A stretch of DNA of 24,675 nucleotides, taken from the NCBI GenBank assembly GCA_034433615.1, contig DAOUAJ010000204.1, positions 1 through 24,675 on the forward strand, written 5' to 3'. The notes beneath the pieces were generated by a model. The model had not been told where the DNA came from. It did no database searches and worked only from the letters and a program-made list of their open reading frames with translations. The position numbers and the translations under genes were made by a program. Source of the DNA: DAOUAJ01 sp034433615 (GTDB lineage Bacteria; Chloroflexota; Anaerolineae; DUEN01). Positions 13,423-21,301 of this stretch are shown here, piece by piece (positions within the stretch are counted from its first letter, which is position 1; each line of letters starts with the position of its first letter).

Positions 13423-14841
13423 TCACCCTTCCAGGATCGCCGGGCTGGCACCCGTCAACAAAGCCAGGCCATTCTCCACCAGATTCCGGAACTCGGTCCA
13501 GGTGCGAATCCCAACAGCCCGTCGCCAGATGTAGCGTGGGTCCAGGTAGAAAGAGCGGATGGCCCGATTGCGATAGTCCCACAATTCATCGCGCGTCAGT
13601 TTTTCTGTCTCCACTACCGGGAAGGAGCGGCCACTGTCGAACGTTTGCACCTCTGGGTGATAGTAGCCCTTCTCGATCGTCAGCTTGCGCAGGTCGGTGC
13701 CGACCTGAGGGATCACCACGTTAAACGAGGCGTAATCGCAGCGCAGGGTCCTGGCGTATTCTACTGTCTGCATAATGGACTCGCGCGTCTCCCCCGGCAG
13801 CCCCAGGATGAAGTGCGCCAGCGTGCGGATGCCCACTTCGCGGCACATCTCGAAGGTGCGACGGGTCTGATCCTGGGTGATCTTCTTGCGGTACTGCCTG
13901 AGCAGTTCCTCATCGGCCGATTCCACGCCGAACTGGATGGTGTGACAGCCGGCCCGCTTCATCGCCTCCAGCAGCTCCCGGTCCACCGTGTCCACCCGGC
14001 AGGCGGCGATCCACGTCAGGTCCAGCCTGTTGCGCACCATCTCGTCGCACAACCGGATGGTCAGGTCCTTGCGCACGCCGAAGGTGAAGTCCTTGAAGAA
14101 TATCTCCTTGACGCCGATGGAAGCCAGGTGCTCGAACTCGGCCATCACGTTGTCCAGCGGCCGGTAGCGGTACTTGAGCGGGCTGGCGACGCAGAACGAA
14201 CAAGAGTACGGACAGCCGTCTGAGATCATCATGCTGGTCAGCGGGCGCCGTCGGCCGTGAGGCAACCGGTAACGGGCGAGATCGAACAGCTCATGGCGCG
14301 GCACCGGCACCGTGAAGGTGCGCCCCGCTTCCAGCCGGCGGCCCGGCACCACCCGACCGTTGCGCCGATAGCTGAGATTAGGCAGTTCCGTCTCGCCATC
14401 GCCCGCGCCCTCGATGAAGTCCGCCACGTCTCCCGTGGTGAAATCGAGGATGATGGCGTCCAGATAGGTATGCGTTTCCAGGATCGGCGTGCCGTCATAG
14501 AGCAAGATGCCGCCGCTGCCGATGATCAGCGCACCGGTGCGCTCCTTAATGGCCCGCACAAACTCCAGGTCGGCCGGCCAGGACGTGATGCCGGTGAGGA
14601 AGATCACGGCGTCCGGCTGCCACGCCACCACGTCGGCCAGGCAGCGGTCACGGGGGATGCGGTTGATGATGGCGTCAATAACACGTACCTCGTACCGCTC
14701 CGCCAGGAAGCCGCTGAGCATGATCAGGTCAATGGGCGGCCAGTAGTAAGACGCCTTGGACACTGAGCTGCAATACTGATCTCGAAGGTAGAGCTGATCG
14801 CCAGGAGGATTCAACAACAGTACGCGCCTTTGTTCTGTCAC
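13423..14841 (-). CDS. B12-binding-domain radical SAM protein (second)
   Basis: 472 residues from a GTG at 14841 preceded by GGAG 8 bases upstream; an ATG at 14874 is in frame but lies in a dispersed repeat and lacks a ribosome site. The N-terminal cobalamin-binding-like domain starts VLLLNPPGDQLYLRDQY, with PPIDLIMLSGFLAERYEVRVIDA. The radical SAM core has DGCPYSCSFC (Cys210, Cys214, Cys217), the CxxxCxxC cluster motif, then IFFKDFTFG, TIQFGVESADEELL and FILGLPGETRESI. The family includes B12-dependent methylases, cyclases and ring-forming enzymes. This one is distinct from the shorter copy at 3749-5032. Its position at the head of the deacetylase, DUF2304 and methyltransferase series suggests it modifies a sugar or lipid carrier, but the substrate is unknown. 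Confidence 0.87.
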   Translation of the reverse strand: MTEQRRVLLLNPPGDQLYLRDQYCSSVSKASYYWPPIDLIMLSGFLAERYEVRVIDAIINRIPRDRCLADVVAWQPDAVIFLTGITSWPADLEFVRAIKERTGALIIGSGGILLYDGTPILETHTYLDAIILDFTTGDVADFIEGAGDGETELPNLSYRRNGRVVPGRRLEAGRTFTVPVPRHELFDLARYRLPHGRRRPLTSMMISDGCPYSCSFCVASPLKYRYRPLDNVMAEFEHLASIGVKEIFFKDFTFGVRKDLTIRLCDEMVRNRLDLTWIAACRVDTVDRELLEAMKRAGCHTIQFGVESADEELLRQYRKKITQDQTRRTFEMCREVGIRTLAHFILGLPGETRESIMQTVEYARTLRCDYASFNVVIPQVGTDLRKLTIEKGYYHPEVQTFDSGRSFPVVETEKLTRDELWDYRNRAIRSFYLDPRYIWRRAVGIRTWTEFRNLVENGLALLTGASPAILEG

Positions 14842-14873
14842 AGCACCATCTCCCCAACGTGAAAGGCGAAGCA

Positions 14874-14952
14874 TTTCGGATTACGGATTGCGGATTTCGG
14901 AATGAGCACCGCCGGGAAGCCAATCCGAATTCCGAATTCCGAAATCCGAAAT
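14874..14952. repeat. Dispersed CGGATT-type inverted repeat
   Basis: The left arm (14874-14904) is built of GGATTACGG, GGATTGCGG and GGATTTCGG units. The right arm (14920-14952) contains the inverse units AATCCGAA and TTCCGAAATCC. Reverse-complementing one arm gives roughly three-quarters agreement with the other, so the transcript could form a long hairpin. It occupies the gap between the GT2 glycosyltransferase and the radical SAM gene (14842-14982), which holds no gene. It could act as a terminator or RNA-processing site, or simply be a mobile repeat. Confidence 0.6.
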
Positions 14953-14982
14953 CACCACCAGGCGGACAACGGCGTTATGCTG

Positions 14983-15753
14983 CTAGAATCCACGCGCCGT
15001 CTCAGAGGGTCGCGCGGCCGTGCGAGTCTTCTGCCGCAAAAGCAGGATGAACAGCGAGAGTGACATGCGCAGGAAGTAATACACACCGCGCAGCGGACTG
15101 TGCATGGAGGTGCCGGACAGACGGCCGTGCATCGTCACCGGCACCTCGACCACCCGAAAACCTGCGTACAGCAACGAGAGCAGCGTATCGGCATCTGGAA
15201 AGTCGGACGGATAATTGTCGTAGGCGAAAAATCGCAGCGCCTCTCGTGATAACGCCTGGAAGCCCGAGGTGGGGTCGGTGATGCGCTGCCCGGTCAGCCA
15301 CCGTACCACCCCGCCGAAGAAGCGCATCGCCAGCCGACGGGCCGGATCAACCGGGTACGTGTGCTGGCCCAGAAAACGGGATCCCACCACTACGTCCGCC
15401 TGGTCGGCCAACACCGGAGCCAGCAGTGCTGGAATGCTTCCAGGGTCATGCTGGCCATCAGCATCCATCAGCACTACCAGATCATAGCCCCGCCGCACGG
15501 CGTAGCGGAAGCCAGTCTGCACCGCGCCGCCGTAACCCAAATGGCACGGCAGGCGTACCACATCAGCACCGCAGGCGCGCGCGTGCTCCGCCGTACCATC
15601 GGTTGAGCCGTCGTCAATCACAAGACACGCCACGTCAGGAAAGCGCGCCCGTACCTCACGCAGCACCGCCGTGATGTTGGCTGCCTCGTTGTGGGCGGGC
15701 ATGACCACCAGCCAGCGCGGTTGGTGCGGAAGTGCAGGGGTGCTGGGGTGCAT
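14983..15753 (-). CDS. GT2 glycosyltransferase, polyprenyl-phosphate sugar synthase (DPM1-like)
   Basis: 256 residues from an ATG at 15753. The frame is open further upstream, but that stretch translates a low-complexity repeat and part of the kinase gene in another frame. GT-A motifs: VVMPAHNEAANI (about 16-27), VIDDGSTDGTAE (45-56), LMDADGQHDP (95-104, carrying the DxD-type metal site) and VVVGSRFLG (121-129). The C-terminal part has GTSMHSPLRGVYYFLRMSLSLFILLL, a hydrophobic helix that could touch the membrane. This pattern is that of dolichol/polyprenyl-phosphate mannose (or glucose) synthases, which load a nucleotide-sugar onto a lipid phosphate at the inner face of the membrane. It is the natural donor maker for the GT-C enzymes encoded downstream on the same strand. 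The gap to the next gene (about 140 bases) holds an inverted repeat. Confidence 0.88.
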   Translation of the reverse strand: MHPSTPALPHQPRWLVVMPAHNEAANITAVLREVRARFPDVACLVIDDGSTDGTAEHARACGADVVRLPCHLGYGGAVQTGFRYAVRRGYDLVVLMDADGQHDPGSIPALLAPVLADQADVVVGSRFLGQHTYPVDPARRLAMRFFGGVVRWLTGQRITDPTSGFQALSREALRFFAYDNYPSDFPDADTLLSLLYAGFRVVEVPVTMHGRLSGTSMHSPLRGVYYFLRMSLSLFILLLRQKTRTAARPSETARGF

Positions 15754-15890
15754 GGGAGATAAGGTGACGCGGTGACATAGAGACGCGGAGGCACGGAGAT
15801 TCGTCCTGTCTCCGCGTCTCGCCGTCTCCGCGTCTCCCTCTCCCCGTGTCTCCCTGTCTCCCCTGCCCCTCCGCTCCTCTGCTCCTCCGC
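15754..15890. repeat. Low-complexity GTCTCCGCGTCTC-type repeat
   Basis: The intergenic stretch between the kinase and the GT2 gene is made of near-tandem units such as GTCTCCGCGTCTC and GTGTCTCCCTGTCTC, and, at the other end, GACGCGGTGAC, GAGACGCGGAG and GCACGGAGA. The two halves are roughly inverted. It has no supported gene; open frames across it are Arg/Gly/Thr read-through. It also supplies the first bases of the GT2 N-terminus. Confidence 0.6.
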
Positions 15891-18140
15891 TCATATGCCC
15901 CCTTCCGAGAGATCGCGCTCGGGCAAGGAGGTGAAATCGAGCGCGGCCTCCCTTGCGTTGGCCCAATGCTTGGGCAGCCGCACATAGAAAGCGCTCCCCG
16001 GCCGGATGTGCGGGGCCGATTCCACCCAGATGCGCCCGCGGTGGTGCTCGACGATGTGTTTACAGATGGTCAGCCCCAGACCCGTGCCCCGGTACAGCCG
16101 ATTAACGCCGCCATCCACCTGGTAAAACCGATCAAACACCCGCTCCTGCTCGGACGGTGGGATGCCGATCCCCGTATCGTGCACGCTGATTTCCACCTCG
16201 TCCTCTAGCTCCCTCCCCATCAGGATGACCTTACCACCTGCTGGGGTAAACTTGATCGCGTTCTCCACCAGGTTGGTGAGCACCTGCTCCAGGCGCATGC
16301 GGTCACCGTCCACGGTCGGCAGGTCAACCGGCACATGGTTAATCAGGGTCAGTCCGGCCGATTCTGCCAGCGGCGTCAGCTTATCTCGCACCCCCCGTGC
16401 CACCGCCCCCAGCGATACCGGTTCCACCTGCAGGCGAATCTGTCCCGACTCCAGCCGGGAGAACTCCAGCAGGTCATTGATCTGGCGCTGAAGGACCAAC
16501 GTCTGCTCTTTCACGGTGCTCAGGAAGTCCTGCTGCAGCGCGTTGATCGGGCCGGTCTTGCCCATCAAGATGATCTCCACGAACCCTTTAATCGAGTGAA
16601 GCGGCGTCCGTAACTCGTGGCTGATCACGGAAAGGAAGTTGGATTTCATACGTTCCAATTCCTTCTGAGCGGTCACATTGCGCAGGACTGTAATCACTCC
16701 CGTAAGCTCTCCGGCCGCGTCGCGCATCGGTGAGGCTAATGCCTGGTAGGTGCGCACACGTCCATCCGCGCCAGGTAGGTCCAGGTCTCGGATCTCCTCG
16801 CGCCCCGCCGCTAGAGTCTCCTCCACGAGACGCAGGAATGGTTCATGTTCCACAGCTAATGCCAGTGGCACACCGGCCGGGGGCGGCTCCTTCAGCCCGA
16901 ACATGGTGACGGCCACCGGGTTCAGTAACAACAAAATGCCTGTGCAATCCGCCACCACCACGCCGTCGCCGATACCCTGCAAAACCGCTTCCAGCTCCCG
17001 GCTCTTCTCCCACACGTCCTGGTACAGGCGAGCATTCTCGATAGCCGTTGCCGCCAGGTAGGCAAAGCTGGCCATGAGATGGCGCGTCTTCTCGTCGAAA
17101 GGCGACGCCGCAGGTGACTTTGCCAGAAAGAGCGCGCCGATAGGCTGACTACGAGCCACCAATGGCTCTACCAGGCAGGTATGCCCTGGCCACAACCGGC
17201 TGACGATGCCGCCCACGGCGACGTTGTCAGGTACGGACAGCGACCGCTTGTGCATCAACACCTCGGTTAGCACCGGATCATCATCCGCAGGCAGTCGGAA
17301 CGGCTCGCCTCCCATGCGAATTCCGGACAGCTCGCACCGGTCGGGGTCCCACAGAGCGGCCGCACCGTCCTGTCCAGCGAGGGCCGCCACCAGCCTGTCC
17401 ACCACCAGCCGCAGGATCTCCTCCAGGTGCAGGGTAGAGGAGAGGGCCAGAGCCAGCTCTTGCAACGAACGCAGCTCCAAGACCCGGTCACCCAGGTCGG
17501 CTGCTGTGCGTTGCAAGACCTGTGCTTTCTGCTCCAGGTCCTGGGCCTGTTGAGCCAATGCCATCTCTAATCGGATGATCTGCGCCTGCCGTTCAGACAT
17601 TGCCCGGGCCGCCAAAACTGTCGCAACAACCCAGGCCAGGAGCAGCCCGTATCGTTGCAGAAACAATGGGTCCGCCAGGAAGGTGATCCCGCCGCTGGAC
17701 AGGGCCAGGGTCAAAGCGTAGAGCGGGCCAAAGCCGAAAGGAACCCAAAGCACACCACGCAGGCCGGGGCTGTACAACACTGCTCGCAACGCCAGCAGGC
17801 CGTACAGCAGATAAAGGGGGCTGGCCAGGCCGCCGTAGCGCGCGATCAACGCTGAGGCATAGGCGACATCCCCCAGATAAGCCACCCACAGCGCCAGCGT
17901 ACCGGCGCGCAGTGACCTTTCGCGCAGGACGAAGATCCACGTCATGCCCAGGGAGAACGCGGCAAAGGCCAGGAACTCCAACGGTAGACCCCGGGCAAAC
18001 GGCTGGCTCGGCCCCAGCGCGGCCAGGATCAGCCCTAACCCTATCAATCCCCACCGGCTGGGAACCCCGATGCGGCGTTCCTTGTCCAGAGCGTTCGCCA
18101 ACGCGCTCGATGAAGTGGGCTCGACACCGTGCATAGGCAT
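15891..18140 (-). CDS. Membrane-anchored GAF-PAS sensor histidine kinase
   Basis: 749 residues from an ATG at 18140 that shares a base with the stop of the upstream gene (TGATG). Hydrophobic segments at about 30-180 form a 5-6 helix membrane domain. A coiled linker (about 182-225, EMALAQQAQDLEQKAQVLQ) leads to a GAF domain (about 226-372) and a PAS domain (about 380-490). HisKA has the phospho-acceptor His508 in SVISHELRTPLHSIKG. The HATPase_c domain shows the N box NLVENAIKF (623-631), the G1 box DTGIGI (655-660), the F box FDRF (669-672) and the G2 box GTGLGL (685-690). All key residues are present, so it should be active. No response regulator lies in the window, making it an orphan here. 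Co-translation with an exported Asp-box protein and a TPR-SH3b protein suggests it senses envelope state (inference). Confidence 0.92.
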   Translation of the reverse strand: MPMHGVEPTSSSALANALDKERRIGVPSRWGLIGLGLILAALGPSQPFARGLPLEFLAFAAFSLGMTWIFVLRERSLRAGTLALWVAYLGDVAYASALIARYGGLASPLYLLYGLLALRAVLYSPGLRGVLWVPFGFGPLYALTLALSSGGITFLADPLFLQRYGLLLAWVVATVLAARAMSERQAQIIRLEMALAQQAQDLEQKAQVLQRTAADLGDRVLELRSLQELALALSSTLHLEEILRLVVDRLVAALAGQDGAAALWDPDRCELSGIRMGGEPFRLPADDDPVLTEVLMHKRSLSVPDNVAVGGIVSRLWPGHTCLVEPLVARSQPIGALFLAKSPAASPFDEKTRHLMASFAYLAATAIENARLYQDVWEKSRELEAVLQGIGDGVVVADCTGILLLLNPVAVTMFGLKEPPPAGVPLALAVEHEPFLRLVEETLAAGREEIRDLDLPGADGRVRTYQALASPMRDAAGELTGVITVLRNVTAQKELERMKSNFLSVISHELRTPLHSIKGFVEIILMGKTGPINALQQDFLSTVKEQTLVLQRQINDLLEFSRLESGQIRLQVEPVSLGAVARGVRDKLTPLAESAGLTLINHVPVDLPTVDGDRMRLEQVLTNLVENAIKFTPAGGKVILMGRELEDEVEISVHDTGIGIPPSEQERVFDRFYQVDGGVNRLYRGTGLGLTICKHIVEHHRGRIWVESAPHIRPGSAFYVRLPKHWANAREAALDFTSLPERDLSEGGI

Positions 18141-19549
18141 CACCTGGGCCTGGGCGTGGGCAAAGGTGTGGGCGGAGGCGGTGTTGATGGCACCTCTTCC
18201 CGTCTGTGTTTCTCTGTGTCGCCGGCGTCTGCGTTCAACGGGGGCGGAGGCAAAGGGGTGGAGCCTTCCGGTTCCCCAGCCGCCAACGACTCCTTGCTCA
18301 CTTGCACAGCAGGGGATGGTGAAGGCATCGGTGTGAAAGTAGGCGTCGGCGTTGTGCTTGGCGTCACCGTAACGGTCGGCGTGGATGTCGGCGTGCTGGC
18401 CTGCCCTGGGCGGTCCAAGATACCCGTCAGGGTGGACGTGGCCGTCGCGGTGGGCGTCGGCGTAGCCGTAGACTTCGGTGTGCGGGTAGGTGTTGGCGTG
18501 GGGCTGGGCGTGGACACAGGCGATGGTGGGACCACCGGATGCACCCACACGCCCGCTTCTGTTCCCGCATAGATGCGCGTTCGATCCAGGCCAGATACGC
18601 TCAAGGCTAAAACCTCGCTGCCGCCTGGCCCCCGTGCCAGCGACTGCCAGGTCTCCCCCCCATCGGAACTGCCGACGATCCGCCTATTGGCCGTCACCGC
18701 ATACACTGCCTGCGCAACCAACCGATCAACCGCCAGCGCGATCACAGGCTGCCCTCCAGGCAGCGGAAACGAATACCAGCGGTGTCCTCCGTCCCGGCTG
18801 CGATAGAAACCACGCGCCCCGGTCAGATACACTGTCTGCCCATCGCTGGCCGGCGCCAGGGCGCTCCATGTGTCCTCCGGTAACCCCTGGCCCCGCGTCC
18901 AGCTCAGTCCTCCGTTTTCGCTGAGCCACAACGCCCCCTCGGTCGTGGCAGCATACAACGTATGTGCCTTGTCCCATCCTACTGCTAACATCAACGCCTC
19001 ACCCTGGCCAGGGGAGGTCAGTTCACGCCAGGTCATCCCGCCATCTCGACTGGCCCAATAGCGCCGGCCACCCGTGGTATAGACGTGGTCTGGATTGCCA
19101 GGGGAGATCGCCAGGTCACCAGCGACGGAGGGCAGGGCGATGCCGGGCTCCCAGGTGGAGCCGCCATCCATGGAGCGATAAACGGCAGAACGTTCTGGCC
19201 ACGAGGTCAGCACGTATAACACGCGCCCCTGGGCGGGCGCGGCGCGCCACACGGTGAGACGGGATCGCCCTATCCCGTCGCGCGGCCACCCGCCATCAAT
19301 GCGCGTCCAGGATATTCCACCGTCAATGGTGCGCCACAGGCTGGAGCCGGCTTCGGCGTAAATCAGCGCCAGCCCCTCGCTGCCTTCGACCTGCACGCGC
19401 GTCACCTGCGACCCGCGTAATCCCAGCACCTGCCAGCCCACCACCTGGCTGCGTACAGCCCAGGGCCAGGCCAGCAATGGCAGCAAGAACACCAGGATGC
19501 CCATCACCAACTGGCGCGAGAAGCTTGCTCGCGTGATCGCATACCACAT
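18140..19549 (-). CDS. Exported BNR/Asp-box (Ycf48-like) repeat protein with Thr/Pro tail
   Basis: 469 residues from an ATG at 19549 with GAGGTGG upstream; an in-frame GTG at 19558 would add 3. An N-terminal hydrophobic stretch (about 13-32) is a signal or anchor. The body carries six Asp-box motifs in order: TIDGGISW, SMDGGSTW, SRDGGMTW, SENGGLSW, SRDGGHRW and SSDGGETW. They point to a beta-propeller like the sialidase/VPS10/Ycf48 folds, with no catalytic residues seen. From about residue 345 the chain is a long Pro/Thr-rich disordered tail ending PTPLPTPRPR. The TP repeat is interrupted by LTGILDRPGQAS, encoded by a variant palindrome. The stop overlaps the kinase start by one base. It may be a periplasmic or surface scaffold linked to kinase sensing, or a glycosylation target; both are inference. 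Confidence 0.85.
   Translation of the reverse strand: MWYAITRASFSRQLVMGILVFLLPLLAWPWAVRSQVVGWQVLGLRGSQVTRVQVEGSEGLALIYAEAGSSLWRTIDGGISWTRIDGGWPRDGIGRSRLTVWRAAPAQGRVLYVLTSWPERSAVYRSMDGGSTWEPGIALPSVAGDLAISPGNPDHVYTTGGRRYWASRDGGMTWRELTSPGQGEALMLAVGWDKAHTLYAATTEGALWLSENGGLSWTRGQGLPEDTWSALAPASDGQTVYLTGARGFYRSRDGGHRWYSFPLPGGQPVIALAVDRLVAQAVYAVTANRRIVGSSDGGETWQSLARGPGGSEVLALSVSGLDRTRIYAGTEAGVWVHPVVPPSPVSTPSPTPTPTRTPKSTATPTPTATATSTLTGILDRPGQASTPTSTPTVTVTPSTTPTPTFTPMPSPSPAVQVSKESLAAGEPEGSTPLPPPPLNADAGDTEKHRREEVPSTPPPPTPLPTPRPR
18400..18419 (-). repeat. Diverged copy of the small palindrome in the Asp-box protein tail
   Basis: The plus strand reads CCTGCCCTGGGCGGTCCAAG. Its reverse complement aligns with the 23-base palindromes with a shortened loop and A-to-G in the ACAGG end. 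It encodes LDRPGQA, which breaks an otherwise regular Thr-Pro repeat tail in frame. Confidence 0.4.
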
Positions 19550-19559
19550 ACCATCCACC

Positions 19560-21275
19560 TCAGCGCGGCGGTGTCGGCACGGGAGTGGGTTTCGGTCGCG
19601 GCTTTTCGCGTTCTTCAGATAGCGGCGGTGGTGGCGGTGGAGGCGTCGGTGTGGCCTCGGGCGTTGGCGTCAGCGTAGGGGTCGGCGTGGGAGGTAACAC
19701 CAACGCCTCCGGTACTGCGACAACGGGGACATTTAAACCCACCAGACGCGAGCTGACCCATCCCTCCTGTTGATTGGCTACGCAGCAAATCAATAACCAG
19801 TCACCCACGGGGGTACGCGCGATCACTTGCAACAAATCATCGAGCTTGACCTGGCCGATTACGTCAAACTCGGTGCCAGGACCGGAACGCACGTTGAGCA
19901 CCTCAGCTCGCACGACCGCGACCGGCGTTGGCGTAGAGGTGGGCGTTGGTGTGGCGATAGCCCGTGCTACTGCCTCTAACCCTGCCTCCGCCACCTTGCG
20001 ATCTGGCACGTTGAGGTCCAGCGCAGCCTGATAAGCCTGGCGGGCAGATTCCGGTTCGCCACGAGCCAATGCCTGATCACCCATCTTCACCAATATGGCA
20101 AACAGCAGTTCCACTGCCCGCCCCCCTGCATAGTCAGAGTCCTCCGCCAGCAGCGTCTCCAAACGCGCTCGCGCATCGGCCAGGTTGCCCCGTTCAAAGG
20201 CCAGTTGCGCTTCCAGGTAAATCGAGCTGAGACGGCGCGCTTCGGCCGCCTGCACGTTGCGGGGGTGAATGCGCAGCGCGCTCCCAAAGCGCTCGATAGC
20301 CCGCCGGGTCGCCTCGCTCCCAGCCCCTGGCTGGGAGAGCAATGCCTGCCCATCGTTGAGATAGCAGACGAATAGGAACTCTTGCACCGTGTCGCGGCGG
20401 AACCCGGGGTCCTGCTGTTCGACTTGCTCGAAGAGCGCCAGCGCGCCCGCCCAGTCGTTCTGGTCGTAGGCGCGCACGGCTTCGGTGTACAGACGAGCCA
20501 CCTCCCGGCGATGCGCCACGAACGCGGCCTGCTGGGCGGCATCCGCGTAATTGGGGTCAATCGCTAGGATGGCAGACAGGTGAGCCGCCGCCGCCTCCCA
20601 ATCTTCTGCCATGATAGCCGCCGTCGCCTGGCGGTAGCGCTCGGCCAGCGATTTGAGACGCTCAGCCCGCGCCAGCCCCGCCTGCGCCTCAGGGTCGTCC
20701 GGAGCCAAGGCCACCAGTTGAGCGAAGGCCTCGCGCGCCCCCTCGTAATCTCCCAAGGCCAGGCGGGATTGTCCGCGATTATACCATTCCTGCAACTGAG
20801 CCTGCTGGCCGCCTCCCCACCAACCGCTTAACCAACTCTGTGACCAGGCGATCCCCAAGCCAACAACGATCACCCCCAGAAACAAGACCAACAACCGTAG
20901 GGGCCAGCGTGAGCGCGGGGCGGGTGGCACGAGCTCCGCCACCAAAGTGCCCTCCTGCGCATCGTCCACCCCGAGAGACTCAAGCTGGATAAACCAGCGC
21001 ACCTCATCCAACAAAGGGGCCAATCCCTGACGATCCGGTTGAATTTGCTGGAGGTGGGTGAAATATTCCAACGCCGCCTGCCACTCGCGGCGCTGATAAT
21101 GGGCCAGACCACGTTGGTAGAGGAAGCCGGGCAGATCTTGCCCTTCAGCAATCGCGCGGCGCGCGTCGGCAGAGCCGTCAGCCTCGTCCCTTTGAGGGAA
21201 CTCGGAATGAGACTCTAACGGCTCTTGTGGCAAATCCGTTCGTTCCGCTCGCAGCACAGGATCGTGGTCAGGCAT
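19560..21275 (-). CDS. TPR and SH3b membrane protein with Thr/Pro tail
   Basis: 571 residues from an ATG at 21275; a TTG at 21305 gives a TTGA overlap with the upstream stop and ten more residues, so the start is uncertain. An N-terminal cytoplasmic part has one TPR-like pair (LYQRGLAHYQRREWQAALEYF). A single membrane helix lies at about 124-144 (WPLRLLVLFLGVIVVGLGIAW). The outside part has several TPR units (YNRGQSRLALGDYEGAREAF, AAIMAEDWEAAAAHLSAIL, AVRAYDQNDWAGALALF, GDQALARGEPESARQAYQAAL). A bacterial SH3 domain follows at about 454-515 (VLNVRSGPGTEFDVIGQVKLDD, GWVSSRLVG). The tail is TPTPT/Pro-rich, ending PVPTPPR. TPR parts bind proteins and SH3b domains often bind cell-wall peptides. 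It may link cytoplasm and envelope for the co-encoded kinase. Confidence 0.87.
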   Translation of the reverse strand: MPDHDPVLRAERTDLPQEPLESHSEFPQRDEADGSADARRAIAEGQDLPGFLYQRGLAHYQRREWQAALEYFTHLQQIQPDRQGLAPLLDEVRWFIQLESLGVDDAQEGTLVAELVPPAPRSRWPLRLLVLFLGVIVVGLGIAWSQSWLSGWWGGGQQAQLQEWYNRGQSRLALGDYEGAREAFAQLVALAPDDPEAQAGLARAERLKSLAERYRQATAAIMAEDWEAAAAHLSAILAIDPNYADAAQQAAFVAHRREVARLYTEAVRAYDQNDWAGALALFEQVEQQDPGFRRDTVQEFLFVCYLNDGQALLSQPGAGSEATRRAIERFGSALRIHPRNVQAAEARRLSSIYLEAQLAFERGNLADARARLETLLAEDSDYAGGRAVELLFAILVKMGDQALARGEPESARQAYQAALDLNVPDRKVAEAGLEAVARAIATPTPTSTPTPVAVVRAEVLNVRSGPGTEFDVIGQVKLDDLLQVIARTPVGDWLLICCVANQQEGWVSSRLVGLNVPVVAVPEALVLPPTPTPTLTPTPEATPTPPPPPPPLSEEREKPRPKPTPVPTPPR

Positions 21276-21301
21276 AAGTGATACGTGATGCGTGATCGGC
21301 G

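Noticed and set aside
13135..14223. A 362-codon plus-strand open frame opposite the deacetylase and radical SAM genes.
   Set aside because: Both minus-strand genes have complete catalytic motifs; the opposite frame has none and shows shadow-like composition.
15754..15966. N-terminal extension of the GT2 enzyme.
   Set aside because: It is read-through of a low-complexity repeat and the kinase 3' end; the catalytic domain begins just after the ATG at 15753.
18141..18548. N-terminal extension of the histidine kinase frame upstream of 18140.
   Set aside because: It translates the Thr/Pro tail of the Asp-box gene in another frame into a His/Ala/Asp repeat; the ATG at 18140 overlapping the previous stop is the better start.
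18129..18572. Gly/Val repeat-rich plus-strand frame with many GVGV units.
   Set aside because: It is the reverse strand of the Thr-Pro repeat codons of the Asp-box protein, not a gene.
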